Source: Rachycentron canadum (taxonomy: Eukaryota; Chordata; Actinopteri; Carangiformes; Rachycentridae). Taken from it: a DNA stretch of 64,000 nucleotides. Made by a program: the position numbers and the translations under genes. The DNA is taken from the NCBI GenBank assembly GCA_038496675.1, contig CM076652.1, positions 12,464,359 through 12,528,358 on the forward strand, in the 5' to 3' direction. The notes under the pieces are model-generated. The model worked only from the letters and a program-made list of their open reading frames with translations. It had not been told where the DNA came from and made no database searches. How positions within the stretch are numbered: position 1 is the first letter of the stretch; every line of letters starts with the position of its first letter. This document shows, piece by piece, positions 51,501 to 63,240 of this stretch.

Positions 51501-54500
51501 TCAGTAAGCTGGACCTGGAGGAGAAGAAAAGGAGGGAGGCCAGGGAGGGAGGTGAGTGGGATGATGGAGGATGGGAGAGAGGGAAGGAGATTTATTAGCA
51601 GGAGGGGAAGTGGTAGGCAGAAGTTATAACTACATGGAGTGGTTGCTTGTGCTTTTTTTTTTTTTTTTTTTTTTTTTTTTTGAAAAAATTAAAAAAAAAG
51701 TCCTCCTCTGCTCTTGCTAGGTTATTACTACGACCTGGATGAGTCATATGATGAGAGTGATGAGGAGGAAGTGAAGGCCCATTTTAGGAGAGTGACAGAA
51801 CAGCCACCACTCAAACTGGACACATCCTCTGAGGTGCATAAATATTATGTACACATTAATGTCCGGTTTGAAGTTTGAACATTGTTATTTAAGTGATATT
51901 CACCTGCCCAAATTCCTCTTTCCAAAGAAAGTGGATTTTCTACGTGTGTGTGGTTTGACCACGGCGGCCCATCGCAATGAGCTTCTGACACAGAAGAGGA
52001 GGAAGAGGAGGAGGATGATGAGAGAGCGCAGTCTCTCTCCGCCAGCAGTGCAGGGCAAGAGAAAGGCCTCTTCACCTTCAACACCTCCAACTCCCCTAAG
52101 TACCCCTTACTCTGCCGAGCAGATGGACTGCACCCCCGAACTAGAGGAGAAAAAAGACTTCCTCCTCATGCTCAACCTCTCCCATGTCAGCCCACAGCAG
52201 AGGAGAGGTAATAACCTGTTCAGTATCCACACACATCCTACGTGCTATTCTACTCTCTGCACAGTTGTTCTGGTGATTCCCTGTGGAAAAATACAACAGT
52301 TTTGCTTTTTACCAAGGATGTAGGACGGGTGAGGAGAAAATAAAGTTAGGAACATTCTCGAGGTTGTACCAGGGTTTTGTACTTTATTCAGCAAGGATAG
52401 ATTGTAATCTACAGTCTGTCAAATATATATGATAGATTAAGAATATATGAATTTCTTAAAAAAGGTATTAAATGAATGCATTTTAATGTTCCACATTTTT
52501 AATTAAATATTTTAATATCTTACTTGGTGTAATTTCAAAGCATATGGGTATATACTACATATATACCTTAGGAGGAAGATGTTTCGCATCAGTCACTAAC
52601 AGAGTAACTACAACAAACACCACACTAGTAGACATAATTTCTGTTAAGACTGTGTTTGCAGTGTTAAATATACTGATTCGTTTTCATTGCTTTTGTGTCA
52701 AAATCTGTGAATTTGACTATTTATTGTATCCCCATTGATTAATTATTATTAGTCTGATAAAAAAGAATCACAATACAAAAATCAAGGCAAAAATCTGACT
52801 TTAAAATATTACTAACAGTGAATATTTTCTGTTTCAATTTTTTACTTGCTGAGAAGGACACTGGTGCATAATAAGTGGCTCATTTGCACTTCATTTCAAT
52901 TTCTCTCTCCATTTTCTGTCACAGGAAGCATTTTCAGAGGAATCAATATTACAAGTGAATGTAGTTTTCTTTAAATGTCAGTGTTTAGCTTTTGGATGAA
53001 TGAGGGGGCCTCATTAATCTTTAACGTCTGTCTGTTATGTTGTTGCAGTTGACATTAACCTCAGATCATCTATTTGCTGACCTTTTTCCATCAGCTCCTG
53101 GTGCCAGTCAGTTCTTTCAGTCTTCCTGTTTTCAAATATGTATGACAGGTGTTCTCATTCTGTCTTTTTCTCTGTAGATAAAGAGAGGACAGAAGAGCTG
53201 TTGAGAGCCATTCAGAAAAAGACTGTGACATTAGACACTCTAAGATATAATCCTTTACCTCCATGTAGCAGTCCTCCTGCTCCCGCAACTGGTAAGACAG
53301 AGAGGCACCTACATGCAAACACACACACATTCATGTATAAAGCTGTGAAAAAGTCATTCTAATGATTTGTGCACATTTGTTTTTAGGTGACTCCTCTTCA
53401 GCCCCTCAGCCATGTCAGTCAAATGGACATCGGTACCCAGACTCTCCCAGCCCTTCTCCTCCTTACTCTCATAAACCAAAGCACCTCCATAATGACACAT
53501 TCAAACCCTCCGTGGACTCACAGGTGGCCCGTGTTCCTCCACCTTTGGCCTCTCATTATGAAAAGGTTGAATTCATGGAGGCTCAGGCAAACAGGAAGCT
53601 CCATGGCCTCCAGACCAGCATTGTTGTTTCGCCTCAGAAAAAGGAGCCCAATCCGGTGCAGAATGGGAGGAATCGACCCTGGGAGAGATTTACACCTGAG
53701 GCCTTTGCTCAGCACTTCCACCAGGCTGTGCTGAAGTCCACACACAACACACTGCAGAACAAAGGTAAGTCACTCACTCCTATAGGTGCATGGCCATTAG
53801 GTTTGATTATGAATTGTAAAATGACAATTTCTGCCACCTAGTGGTGTTTACATGAATTACCCCTGGTGTACATTCAGTATGTTGGCATCCTGTGAGATGC
53901 CACAAAGACTGACGCTGCCCTTTTGTGTCACTCTTTTCTTCCAAGGAACCTCAACTTGTGTCCCTGAAGCTAGTATGAAGGCTGAACACTCGTTGACTCA
54001 CAACATCTCTCAACTGAAACATTCAAATCTCAACAATCCCCCTCAGCATCCACACATCAACGGCCATCACTTCCATTCTCCTGTAGCCAGTCGGGACACT
54101 GCAGCACCACAGGACAACCTGTCCGATAAGGACGAGCAAGAATCTGGGCAGGAGGAGGAGGATGAGGAGGTGGAGGAGGAGGCAGAAGAAGCTCCAAAGA
54201 AATGGCAGGGTATTGAATCTATTTTTGAGGCCTACCAGGAGTATGTGGATGGTAAGTCAATGTCAAGACAGTTTTATGTATTTGGCCCAAAAGTGCATGT
54301 TTTTGTCAGGGGGATTCAAAGTTACTCTAAGTGACTTTTTCATCATTAAAAATTCAGACATTTAAATAGGGGATACAAAGTAGATCATCTAAAGATTTCC
54401 TCAAAGAGAAAACAAGTTTGAAAATACTACTTGAAATAGTCATTCCTCAATTTTGTTTGTTCAGGAGAAAATGTAATTGTCGTAAAATTTGAAATTTATA

Positions 54501-55216
54501 GAAAATATGACTCGACTAAACAAATTAAAAACATATATATGTATATATGTGTGTGTGTATATATATACATATTATTATATGTATTGTAAAAACATAATAA
54601 TATGTTAGCTAAACTTTTTTACTTTTTATGATACAGAATTGCACCCTGTGAAACAAATGTATTTTACATCCTTTGCATTGCTGTGTAGGAGACTCAGGGG
54701 GACTATATTTCACTCCCAGGTCATATGGATGAAATGGATAAATACATATATAATTTCCTTGTTCATGGTTTCTCTGTATTTCTTCCTCCACAGAATGGAG
54801 TATAGAGAGGCAGGTCCTTCACAGTCAGTGTAAAAGACTTGAAGCACAGAACTATAATCTGACCAGAACGGCTGAGCAGCTCTCTCTCACTATGGGGGTA
54901 AGTATCTGAGAACATATCTGCACGTCTGCCTCTTTGTTTCCTGCAGATTTGTGTACTTTTGTCTTTCCATGCCAATATTCCCATTTCCTCTGTAAATCTT
55001 CTGAGTGAAAGTGATGCAGCTTAGTACAGAAAGTCTTTATTCTGTAATGAAAAGTTGTGTCCATGCTTCATTTGTCAGGAGCTGGTGAGTCAGAGGCAGA
55101 AGGTGAGAGAGGAGAGAGAGAGACTACAGGCCCAGCTCGAGCACTTCAGGAGGTGTTTGACACTACCTAACATTCACTGGGGAAGGGGGCAAGTCAACGG
55201 GCACACACCAAGGTGA
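22062..55216 (+). CDS. gse1: GSE1, genetic suppressor element 1 (coiled-coil nuclear corepressor subunit)
   Basis: Sixteen coding exons join in phase to 1191 aa: 22062-22098, 42633-42812, 44244-44443, 47085-47251, 47396-47602, 48070-48225, 49094-49389, 50446-50755, 50962-51551, 51721-51833, 51928-52207, 53178-53291, 53387-53764, 53946-54251, 54794-54897, 55079-55216. Matches to vertebrate GSE1 run throughout: GMISTATRTTATVSPLSP, SSFAAALRKLAKQAEDPRG-like, VPSTPPVVTIAPTKTSNG, GYYYDLDESYDESDEEEV, KWQGIESIFEAYQEY. Residues ~316-395 form an Arg/Glu-rich coiled coil, KRRKRRR (~775-781) is a likely nuclear signal, an acidic run lies near 1080-1095, and a final coiled coil spans ~1112-1180. The conserved block at ~690-800 corresponds to the GSE1-family domain (DUF3736). 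GSE1 is known from LSD1/CoREST/HDAC (BHC-type) complexes. Human GSE1 is about 1217 aa, so this copy is full length. A polyalanine run lies at 238-249. The first exon is the least certain. Confidence 0.94.
24026..24115. repeat. (GT)n microsatellite
   Basis: About 75 bp of pure GT, then TATGTGTGTG, within GSE1 intron 1. Confidence 0.95.
24289..24402. repeat. Compound (GA)n-(GT)n microsatellite
   Basis: GA run at 24289-24316, a short spacer, then about 72 bp of pure GT at 24331-24402. Confidence 0.95.
24905..25375. mobile_element. Teleost interspersed repeat (non-autonomous element copy)
   Basis: The text with GAGGCTGGCTCCAAAA, CCCATAGACTCCCATGTTAA and, near its end, GACGTCACAGAGTCTATGTCC followed by ATCTTTATT resembles a repeat that I recognise from many percomorph genomes. 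It has no coding capacity of its own. I cannot name the family with certainty or give its exact borders. Confidence 0.5.
25972..25995. repeat. (CAG)n microsatellite
   Basis: Short GCAGCAACAGCAGCAGCAG run of about seven units. Confidence 0.85.
27679..27915. repeat. Complex purine (GA/GGGA)n tract containing an assembly gap base
   Basis: About 235 bp of almost pure purine on the plus strand, made of GA, GGGA and GGAGGA units. The only ambiguous base I noticed in the window (n) is at 27889, probably an unresolved repeat length. Homopurine-homopyrimidine tracts of this kind can form triplex (H-DNA) structures. Confidence 0.9.
28205..28278. repeat. (CA)n microsatellite
   Basis: About 74 bp of pure CA. 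Confidence 0.95.
28384..28438. repeat. Imperfect (CA)n microsatellite
   Basis: CACAGA units grading into pure CA. Confidence 0.9.
28593..28896 (+). mobile_element. Common teleost SINE/LINE-tail repeat
   Basis: The run contains CCATCCATCCATTATCTATA, GGGCTGGAGCCAATCCCAGC, CAGTCTATCGCAGGGC, TGTCTTTGGACTGTGGGAGG, GAACCCAGAACCTTCTTGCT and GTGAGGCGATGGTGCTAACC, in the order found in a very abundant fish interspersed repeat. It is somewhat degraded and lies in the forward orientation in GSE1 intron 1. I recognise the repeat but not its database name. Confidence 0.8.
30506..31150 (+). mobile_element. Degenerate Tc1/mariner transposon remnant
   Basis: The order of diagnostic fragments matches fish Tc1-like transposases at DNA level: GATACAGGATTGTG..., GAGGTGACCAAGAACCTGAT, CCAGAAGGACAACCATCACT, TTGAACTGTTTGGCCTCAAT, CTCAGGACCTCAGACTGGGC, ACCTTGAGCAGCCCAGTCAG, and an ATCTGTGGAGAAGACC end. 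The frame is broken by many stops and gaps, and a central part is missing. It is an old, inactive copy; no terminal repeats are clear. Confidence 0.8.
31302..31331. repeat. (CA)n microsatellite
   Basis: CA run of about 30 bp just 3' of the Tc1-like remnant. Confidence 0.9.
31543..31587. repeat. (GT)n microsatellite
   Basis: Pure GT run of about 44 bp. Confidence 0.95.
32150..32184. repeat. (GT)n microsatellite
   Basis: Pure GT run of about 34 bp. Confidence 0.9.
33226..33264. repeat. (CA)n microsatellite
   Basis: CA run of about 34 bp preceded by a GTGCGTGCGC stretch. Confidence 0.9.
34392..34443. repeat. (CT)n microsatellite
   Basis: CT dinucleotides with one GTGTGT interruption, immediately before a candidate alternative GSE1 5' exon. 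Confidence 0.9.
34444..34591 (+). promoter_or_regulatory. Candidate alternative GSE1 promoter/5' non-coding exon
   Basis: Moderately GC-rich sequence ending in GGCG followed by GTAAGTTTTT, a good splice donor at 34592. The only ATG before the donor (34552) opens a frame of about a dozen codons that stops, so the exon would be non-coding. Splicing to 42633 would let translation begin at 42635 (MNHESNKSS). Confidence 0.25.
35607..35699. repeat. (CA)n microsatellite
   Basis: About 64 bp of pure CA, then degraded CACGCACTCACAC units. Confidence 0.95.
36178..36203. repeat. (AAAC)n microsatellite
   Basis: Six AAAC/CAAA units. Confidence 0.9.
37574..37635. repeat. (AGAAG)n pentanucleotide array
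   Basis: Twelve perfect GAGAA/AGAAG units without interruption. Confidence 0.95.
38409..38494. repeat. (GT)n microsatellite
   Basis: About 85 bp of pure GT, among the longest dinucleotide runs in the window. Confidence 0.95.
40205..40480. repeat. Purine-rich low-complexity tract
   Basis: A plus-strand G/A-rich stretch of GAGAGGGAGA and GGAGGAGGGG units. It directly precedes the candidate alternative first exon at 40.5 kb. Confidence 0.8.
40481..40576 (+). promoter_or_regulatory. Candidate alternative GSE1 promoter/5' non-coding exon
   Basis: CACGTGACCACGTAGCAGCTG (40487-40507) contains an E-box CACGTG and a second E-box, CAGCTG. It is followed by a purine-rich leader without ATG and a GTGAGT donor at about 40577. 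A TATA-less promoter with an untranslated exon is plausible, but there is no proof of use. Confidence 0.3.
40806..40826. repeat. (GA)n microsatellite
   Basis: Pure GA run of about 22 bp. Confidence 0.85.
41010..41480. mobile_element. Degraded interspersed repeat (LINE 3'-tail-like)
   Basis: Begins CAATTTCAATTTGCTTTATTG then ACAAGACATGTAAATAT, a motif family that I recognise from the tails of fish and amphibian retroelements, and continues with ACAGTCATGTCGCAGGCTGC and TTACAAATGTTACACATATA. Borders and family are uncertain. Confidence 0.4.
41591..41631 (+). CDS. gse1: Candidate alternative GSE1 coding exon (MAG-)
   Basis: A pyrimidine tract and TGTACAG acceptor precede a 41-bp segment ending ATGGCAG, followed by GTATCT. 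The ATG GCA G phase joins exactly to GTATGAAC at 42633 and would give MAGMNHESNK. This resembles the MKGMSHEP start of a human GSE1 isoform as I remember it. Support is only splice-site shape and phase. Confidence 0.3.
42329..42396. repeat. (CA)n microsatellite
   Basis: About 67 bp of pure CA, about 240 bp upstream of GSE1 exon 2. Confidence 0.95.
43049..43299. mobile_element. MITE-like element with terminal inverted repeats
   Basis: TTAAAGGACAAGTTCAACAT at 43049 is the imperfect reverse complement of the segment at 43277-43299 (ATGTTGGACTATTCCTTTAA); the arms are about 23 bp. The interior has ATCTCTGGACAGATCCAAAG and GCTTCATATTTACC, which I recognise from an abundant fish non-autonomous repeat. 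It lies in GSE1 intron 2 and has no coding capacity. Confidence 0.7.
43300..44243 (+). other. gse1: Remainder of GSE1 intron 2
   Basis: Pyrimidine-rich sequence with a CT run at 43594-43623. No additional exon is evident. Confidence 0.5.
44943..45088. repeat. Pair of (GT)n microsatellites
   Basis: GT runs at about 44943-44992 and 45041-45088 flank a 48-bp unique spacer in GSE1 intron 3. Confidence 0.95.
46035..46470. mobile_element. Common percomorph interspersed repeat, degraded copy
   Basis: Fragments in order (AACTACTGGATAAATTGTCA, GATGAATCC, TTTATGACAAAATACCTGCA, AACAAATGACATT, CAGCCTCAGCTGTATTTTGT, GATAATTAGTAAATATTAAC, AACATTGTCATGGGAGGCAT, TGTAGCTCAAAGC, TTCTTAGTC) match an abundant fish repeat that I recognise. 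It lies in GSE1 intron 3. The family name is not known to me. Confidence 0.65.
46580..46775. repeat. Foldback element with nested inverted repeats
   Basis: TCTGAATCAATGAGATTATT (46685 on) is mirrored by AATAATCTCATTAATTCAGA ending at 46742. These form 24-bp arms around a 10-bp loop with one or two mismatches. Outside them, GTATTCACTTGAG near 46588 is mirrored by CTCAAGTGAGTGC near 46756. The whole unit could form a long hairpin and may be a small non-autonomous DNA transposon. Confidence 0.65.
46807..46833. repeat. (TTTG)n microsatellite
   Basis: Six TTTG units in GSE1 intron 3. Confidence 0.9.
48249..48380. repeat. Compound (CA)n-(TTTC)n microsatellite
   Basis: Pure CA at 48249-48293, a short CA-rich bridge, then about fourteen TTTC units at 48325-48380 on the plus strand, in GSE1 intron 6. 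Confidence 0.95.
48499..48590. repeat. (CA)n microsatellite
   Basis: About 75 bp of pure CA followed by CAAACACACACACA. Confidence 0.95.
49390..50445 (+). other. gse1: GSE1 intron 7
   Basis: AT-rich intron. The part at 49640-49920 contains phrases (TGACCCCTGACCTTTG, CTCAAAATTTCATG) that may be a decayed interspersed repeat; I am not sure. No exon is seen. Confidence 0.4.
51654..51681 (+). repeat. Poly-T run before GSE1 exon 10
   Basis: Twenty-eight consecutive T residues about 40 bp upstream of the exon 10 acceptor, an unusually long homopolymer in the polypyrimidine/branch region. Confidence 0.9.
52208..53177 (+). other. gse1: GSE1 intron 11
   Basis: AT-rich sequence; I see no exon or clear repeat. 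Confidence 0.5.
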
Positions 55217-56300
55217 CCTCTGACAGATAGACCTTTGTCAGCAAAGGAACAGTAACAAGAACAAGATGGACTGGAGCCAGGCCACTCTCTGCACTTGAAG
55301 CACTTGAAGGAGCCAATCCTTGTCTTGTTACCTTTCTGGCCAATCAGTTATGTTACCTGACTGGTACCAGATTGAATTGATTACCTGCCATGTTTGCCAC
55401 GGTAACAGCAATCCACCATGACCATATAGTCTGGGCATTCCCACTTTCTTTCTCGTTCTGCCAATGGACTGTATCAACACTGTGTAAGTGTAACACTAGA
55501 GCGTCTATGTAACGCTAACCACTCCCACTAGTACCTGAGTTGGCTTTAAGGACTTAACTCATGTCAATTTCTGTGCAAACTGTATTGATTCACAAAATGA
55601 GATGTATCACTTGGCACAAATCTGTAGCCTCTCTGGACAGCAATGAGAAAAGACTAAGTGTGCAGAGGTCACTTGGTTAAAACTCAGAGAATTAAAATTG
55701 AGTCAAGGAATCAAAGCACACCTCAGGCCTTAAACTTGACAGGATGCACTTGAAATGGAATTTGAGGAAATACTTGACTGTCCTCTGTGTGGTATAATGT
55801 TGTAGTGTCTACTGAGTACCGTATCTGACAGATGAAGAGGTTTTTGTGCTGGTAATGGTTCTACAGAGGATAGGAAACATCTAAAAGATAATATCTATAT
55901 AATGGCAAATGGTATCAATGAAGTTCTTTTTTGAGGTTTAATACATTTTCCATTGGTAATGTCACTTGTGATAGACAAAGAATTTTTTATGTTTTAACCA
56001 TTTCTTGTGGGAAGCCATATGTTTTGTTTGAACTGCTGCTGGTCAGAATCAAAATGTTTAGAAAATGAAGGATGTTAGGACAGTTGTATTTGAAAAATGT
56101 CATGTGATGACACAATGTTTGGGGCTGGATGAAGATGAAATGGGGATGGAAGAATGTGGCAAATGTCAGTTATTGTCTCTGAAGATTGTCAGGTTTTCAT
56201 TACCATCGTTCAGATGTTTCATCCCAGAGTCTGTGTCCTAAACCCTTCACATGCCTATAATGTCAACAAAACTTGAAGAGAATAAAAGTTGTGATTTGAT
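55217..56300 (+). other. gse1: GSE1 3' UTR
   Basis: Non-coding sequence following the GSE1 stop up to the AATAAA at 56281-56286. There are no features beyond ordinary AT-rich 3' UTR sequence. A later ATTAAA near 56920 could serve as a longer alternative end. Confidence 0.5.
56281..56286 (+). terminator. Polyadenylation signal, likely GSE1
   Basis: First canonical AATAAA that I find after the GSE1 stop codon, about 1.07 kb downstream, followed by T/G-rich sequence. Confidence 0.5.
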
Positions 56301-57727
56301 TTCATTGATTCAAAGGCCTTTTTCAAACTGCTACACATGTTGTTAGATAGTGAGACTACAGTCCTTTTAGACTTTCTGTCAAACCTGACAAATGTACCTG
56401 AAGGTGATCTATTGGCATTATTTAGAAGTTTAAATTAAAGCAATAGAAAAGCCAAATTATTATTTACTTCCATTTCAGGACTATGTCAGAACAGTGTCTT
56501 TCCACCTGACGCTCTTAGAGTACTTGAAATTCTGTAATTGTTTATGGGTAACAACAGAATGGCACTACTGTTCTGTGGATAACAAACTACACTTTCTGTG
56601 GTCTTTTGTGATCTCTTTGGATGAGATTTATTTTTGTTCAAACCAGATAAAACAATTTCACAAATTCATAATTTCTGCCTCTTTGTCTCTAAATATTGGA
56701 AATCCCAGGAGCCCTTTCCTACAAGCACAAGCAAACTACAATAGCAACTTCCGCATATCAGCCAAACTCCTTGCATCACCTGTTCAGTCTCCTCTACAAA
56801 CTTGCTGTGAAATCCTGCATATTTGTTTCAATCAGTTGTTATGTAATGTATTATTTGGGCTGTATAATTGCAATGAATTATTTATTAACATATATTGCTG
56901 TACATTCTGATGGAAATTTACATTAAAATATTTGTAAAATGTCTTATCTGTGATTGTCACCTATCTGGGGAGAGATTGAGTTTTCACTTCACTAATTTGC
57001 ATAATTTGCACAGCCAAAATATTTATTGAGTCTTAGTTTTAACTGAGTCTTCTCATGCATTTGCTCTTCAATATTTACGGACTAACTGTTATCTCTAAAC
57101 CTGAACTCCTCTGAGCTTGTGCTGATATATGTTGTTGCTGTGTTGTTTTGAAGAGGTGGTCAATGAAAATTAGTTCATCATGTCAGACCATCCTTCCATA
57201 TTTACTAGCTACACATTATGTCCTCAGTAATTAAAGTAGCTGAATTTCCTAATTGTTGTTTTCTACAGATCCATCATCATTAAAATCCTTTAAATGAAGG
57301 AGACAGTTAACTTGCCCCATGATGTAATGAACCTTGGCATGAGAGGAGACTAACCCAATAAGAGAAGCCTTCTCCAACAGCATAGTTAGTGAACTTCAAA
57401 GTTTAGTGTCACACTAATAACTTTGTGTATCAGTTCCATGTTTACTTAATTAACAGGTATTCTGGGGAAATTTTCTGAAAAACACTCCCATGTTTGAAGG
57501 CTTCATTGGTTTGAAAAAGAAAGGTCAAAGACAACTACATGAAGAAATTAAGTCCAATGCACAGGTGGCCTAGCCTCTATATCATTTTATTGCACAGGTG
57601 ACTGAGTGCCATATTCACATGGGTGACAGACTAAAAGATATTTCTTCATTTGGTGAGCTGTTGTGTGTTTAATTAGCATGAGATGAAGTGACTGAAGGAT
57701 ATGTGATTAATTTTCATATTCATCAAA
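56301..57727. other. Intergenic spacer, GSE1 to unidentified minus-strand frame
   Basis: AT-rich sequence. An open plus-strand frame at 56494-56910 has composition no different from its surroundings and no homology that I recognise, so I do not call it a gene. Confidence 0.5.
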
Positions 57728-58264
57728 CTATTCAGTGAGGTTGTGCGTCCTGTAGATGGTGGTGTTGTAATCTTTGAAGTGGCTACTCCCATCAGCATAA
57801 AATTTTTCATAGGATACCAGCTGAAGTGGAAATACATTAATGCAAGTGCTGTTATGCAAGGTTTTTTTTTTTATTTGTTTTTTTTTATTTGATTCAATTT
57901 TATACTTCAACTTCACTATATTAATTTGACACCTATGGTAACTAGTTACTATGCAAATGAAAAGGCTGCACACCCACCCAGCTGTTTTTTCGATTCAAAC
58001 TCTTGTCAGGTTTAGGTTGGAAGAAGCTCAAACCACAGCAAGGAAATTGATCCTACAGCACACAGGCATTGGACCACCTCAATGGATAAAACATACTTGT
58101 GCCGATTCCACTTCAGTCACATTTCCTGTTGCAGTCACAAAGATCATGTAACTGATGCTCTTGCCATCTCTTTTCTTTTTGCAATCTTCATCTAAAATTA
58201 AACCCTCATCAAGGCCAGCTCTGGGTCTTTTATAAATTTCTATATGATATGTAATTGTTCCCAT
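57728..58264 (-). CDS. Unidentified two-exon reading frame
   Basis: On the minus strand, exon 58097-58264 (56 codons from an ATG, ending at a GTATGT donor) joins in phase 0 to 57728-57820. The acceptor is TTCCACTTCAG, and the second exon has 30 codons and a TAG stop. The predicted 86 aa begin MGTITYHIEIYKRPRAGLDE, include KSISYMIFVTATGNVTEVES, and end DYNTTIYRTHNLTE. Composition is protein-like, with two possible N-glycosylation sites (NVT, NTT) and a third, NLT, at the end. It starts just beyond the DYNLRB2 polyadenylation signal. The preceding CTTCCAG could be an acceptor, so 5' exons may be missing. I recognise no family; it may be a real small gene, the 3' end of a longer one, or a pseudogene. 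Confidence 0.4.
57863..57888. repeat. T-rich run in the intron of the unidentified frame
   Basis: Two poly-T stretches separated by ATTTG. Confidence 0.7.
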
Positions 58265-58302
58265 CTGGAAGCTTGGATGCATTTGTTATGTTTCTCCTCT
58301 CA

Positions 58303-58308
58303 TTTATT
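58303..58308 (-). terminator. DYNLRB2 polyadenylation signal
   Basis: TTTATT on the plus strand reads AATAAA on the minus strand, about 205 bp downstream of the DYNLRB2 stop codon. The 3' UTR would therefore be only about 220-230 bp. Confidence 0.55.
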
Positions 58309-58513
58309 CAGATACACCAACATGAGCATGGCTGATATATTAGCAACTGTACAATGATCATTGGCTTAACTTTACAAACATATTCAACATACTTTAGTTT
58401 GAAATAGAAACACTACATAGAGCATAAGTGGAGCGTGGAAAAAGATGTTTTGCAGGGATAAAACACCACCATGTGACAATCCAAGCGTCGACTCTCATGG
58501 AAATGCCTGGCAG

Positions 58514-59315
58514 CTATTCACATGGGTTCTGAATGACTATCAGCAGAAAATCATTCTCTGTAGAGATATAAAAAAAGAAAAAGATGGAGGAATAAAAATG
58601 AAGTGAAAATAGTAGAGCCCAAGACCTTTTATTTTTTAAAGGTTACAGCTAATGGCTGGCATGATATTAAACCTTTGTTTCAATGGTCATCATTAATCCA
58701 ATAACACCAATGTAAGTACTACACACTCACCTAATGCAACCATGATCTCATGTTTCTTGGAGCGGATGCGGAGGAGGGTGAGGTCATTTTGAGGGTCAAG
58801 ATCCCTCACTGTGCTCCTTGCCTTCACTGTCAGGTGGCGAAGAAGTCCTGCATACTGAACTGTTGTGGAATTATCTACAGTCGTTCTGATGGGAATACCT
58901 GCAAAGATAAAACACGGGCCCTTAATGTCAGACTGTAATGTGATGATGTTTTAATCAAATGAAACTGTTGTGCTGGATATTTATGCTCTTAGTCTTACCT
59001 TCGGCATTGACAACTATTGTTCCAATCACACCTTTATGAGCTTCGATCCTCTTTAGTGTTTCCTCAACTTCAGCCTGCAAAGTTAGTTAAAAACATTTAA
59101 TAAAACACCATCTTATAAAACAGCTGCACTAAGCCAAGAGTAATAAACACAAACTTATAGCGATGGTTGATTTGATTTCGGTTAAGTTCATCGTTAGGAA
59201 AGTAAGTTACAGCGAACATGTTGCGAATGTTTCCGGTTATTTAATGATAATATAAACATTACCATTAAGATTAAATATGTACATTTATGAAAACGTTTGA
59301 ACTTACGTGCTCCAT
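58514..59315 (-). CDS. dynlrb2: DYNLRB2, dynein light chain roadblock-type 2
   Basis: Four exons on the minus strand join in phase to 98 aa: 59315-59307 (ATG GAG CAC), 59074-58999, 58898-58731 and 58557-58514 (TAG). The protein begins MEHAEVEETLKRIEAHKGVI, carries VNAEGIPIRTTVDNSTTVQY, and ends FLLIVIQNPCE. It is a single roadblock/LC7 domain, an alpha/beta fold that dimerises and binds the dynein intermediate chain. DYNLRB2 serves cytoplasmic dynein-1 and the intraflagellar dynein-2 and is expressed in ciliated cells and testis. DYNLRB2 rather than DYNLRB1 is favoured by TVQYAGLL and the C-terminal NPCE. Two oddities are MEH before AEVEE, where mammals have only M, and VALEND where the usual text is VAPDK(D/E). 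The gene is divergent from PSMD7. Confidence 0.95.
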
Positions 59316-59461
59316 TTTGCGACAACTGCAACTTCTCCTGCCTCCTCTGCGCGTCTCTCTGTTGCCAAGAGAAACGGAACAGACGTCAGACGCAAGCGGA
59401 AGTGCAGCGCACCCGTCATTGTGTGGAGGTTGGTTGTGTGCTGTTTATCTTCACTGTAAAA
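59316..59461. promoter_or_regulatory. Bidirectional promoter, DYNLRB2/PSMD7
   Basis: Only 146 bp separate the two start codons, and no TATA box is present. GTTGCCAAGAGAAAC (59361-59375) resembles the RFX X-box (GTNRCC, spacer 0-3, RGYAAC) with one mismatch in the right half. AGACGTCA (59381-59388) is a CRE-like site, and GCGGAAGT (59396-59403) is an ETS-type site. An X-box fits the ciliary partner, and ETS/CRE sites fit the housekeeping partner. The motifs are visible; their use is inferred. Confidence 0.75.
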
Positions 59462-62874
<3,413 letters not shown>

Positions 62875-63240
62875 GTGTTCTTTCTTTTTGAAGTCTTCTC
62901 TCAAATCATGCTGTCTTCATCTGGATGCTGCTCTACTTTCTGGCCACAGTCACAGCTCTGTATGTGGGTCTCAAGCTAAAAGTAGGGCTCTGTATGGGGA
63001 ATGGTGTCATTTGAGATTTGGCCTCACGGCCACATATGGCACTCAGAAAGACTGTTATTATCATACAGAGATGATGTTTGCTTCTTTGGTATTCTAAACT
63101 ATGAGAACGTGTTTATTCTGTTTTCGTAGTTCCCTGTGCTCCTGGTGTTGTACAGCACCTGGTATTCCTTTATTGTAAAGACAGAACTTTTTTTGTTTCT
63201 GTATTCAATTAATTGGGATCATATTAAAAGGTTTTGTTTT
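62875..63240 (+). other. psmd7: PSMD7 3' UTR
   Basis: Ordinary non-coding sequence after the PSMD7 stop, ending at the ATTAAA signal. Confidence 0.5.
63225..63230 (+). terminator. Polyadenylation signal (ATTAAA), likely PSMD7
   Basis: ATTAAA about 350 bp after the PSMD7 stop, followed within 10 bp by GGTTTTGTTTTTTTTTT, a typical downstream U/GU-rich element. Confidence 0.55.

Noticed and set aside
56494..56910. 138-codon plus-strand frame after GSE1
   Set aside because: AT-rich, Phe/Ile/Cys/Asn-rich composition like random AT DNA. No homology, and it follows the GSE1 polyadenylation signal.
58097..58282. Splicing of DYNLRB2 exon 3 directly to the unidentified frame at 58264
   Set aside because: The junction would be out of phase and reach a stop after about 11 residues, while the true exon 4 (FLLIVIQNPCE) lies at 58514-58557 with correct splice sites.
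58731..58938. Plus-strand frame across DYNLRB2 exon 3
   Set aside because: Antisense shadow of a confidently identified exon.
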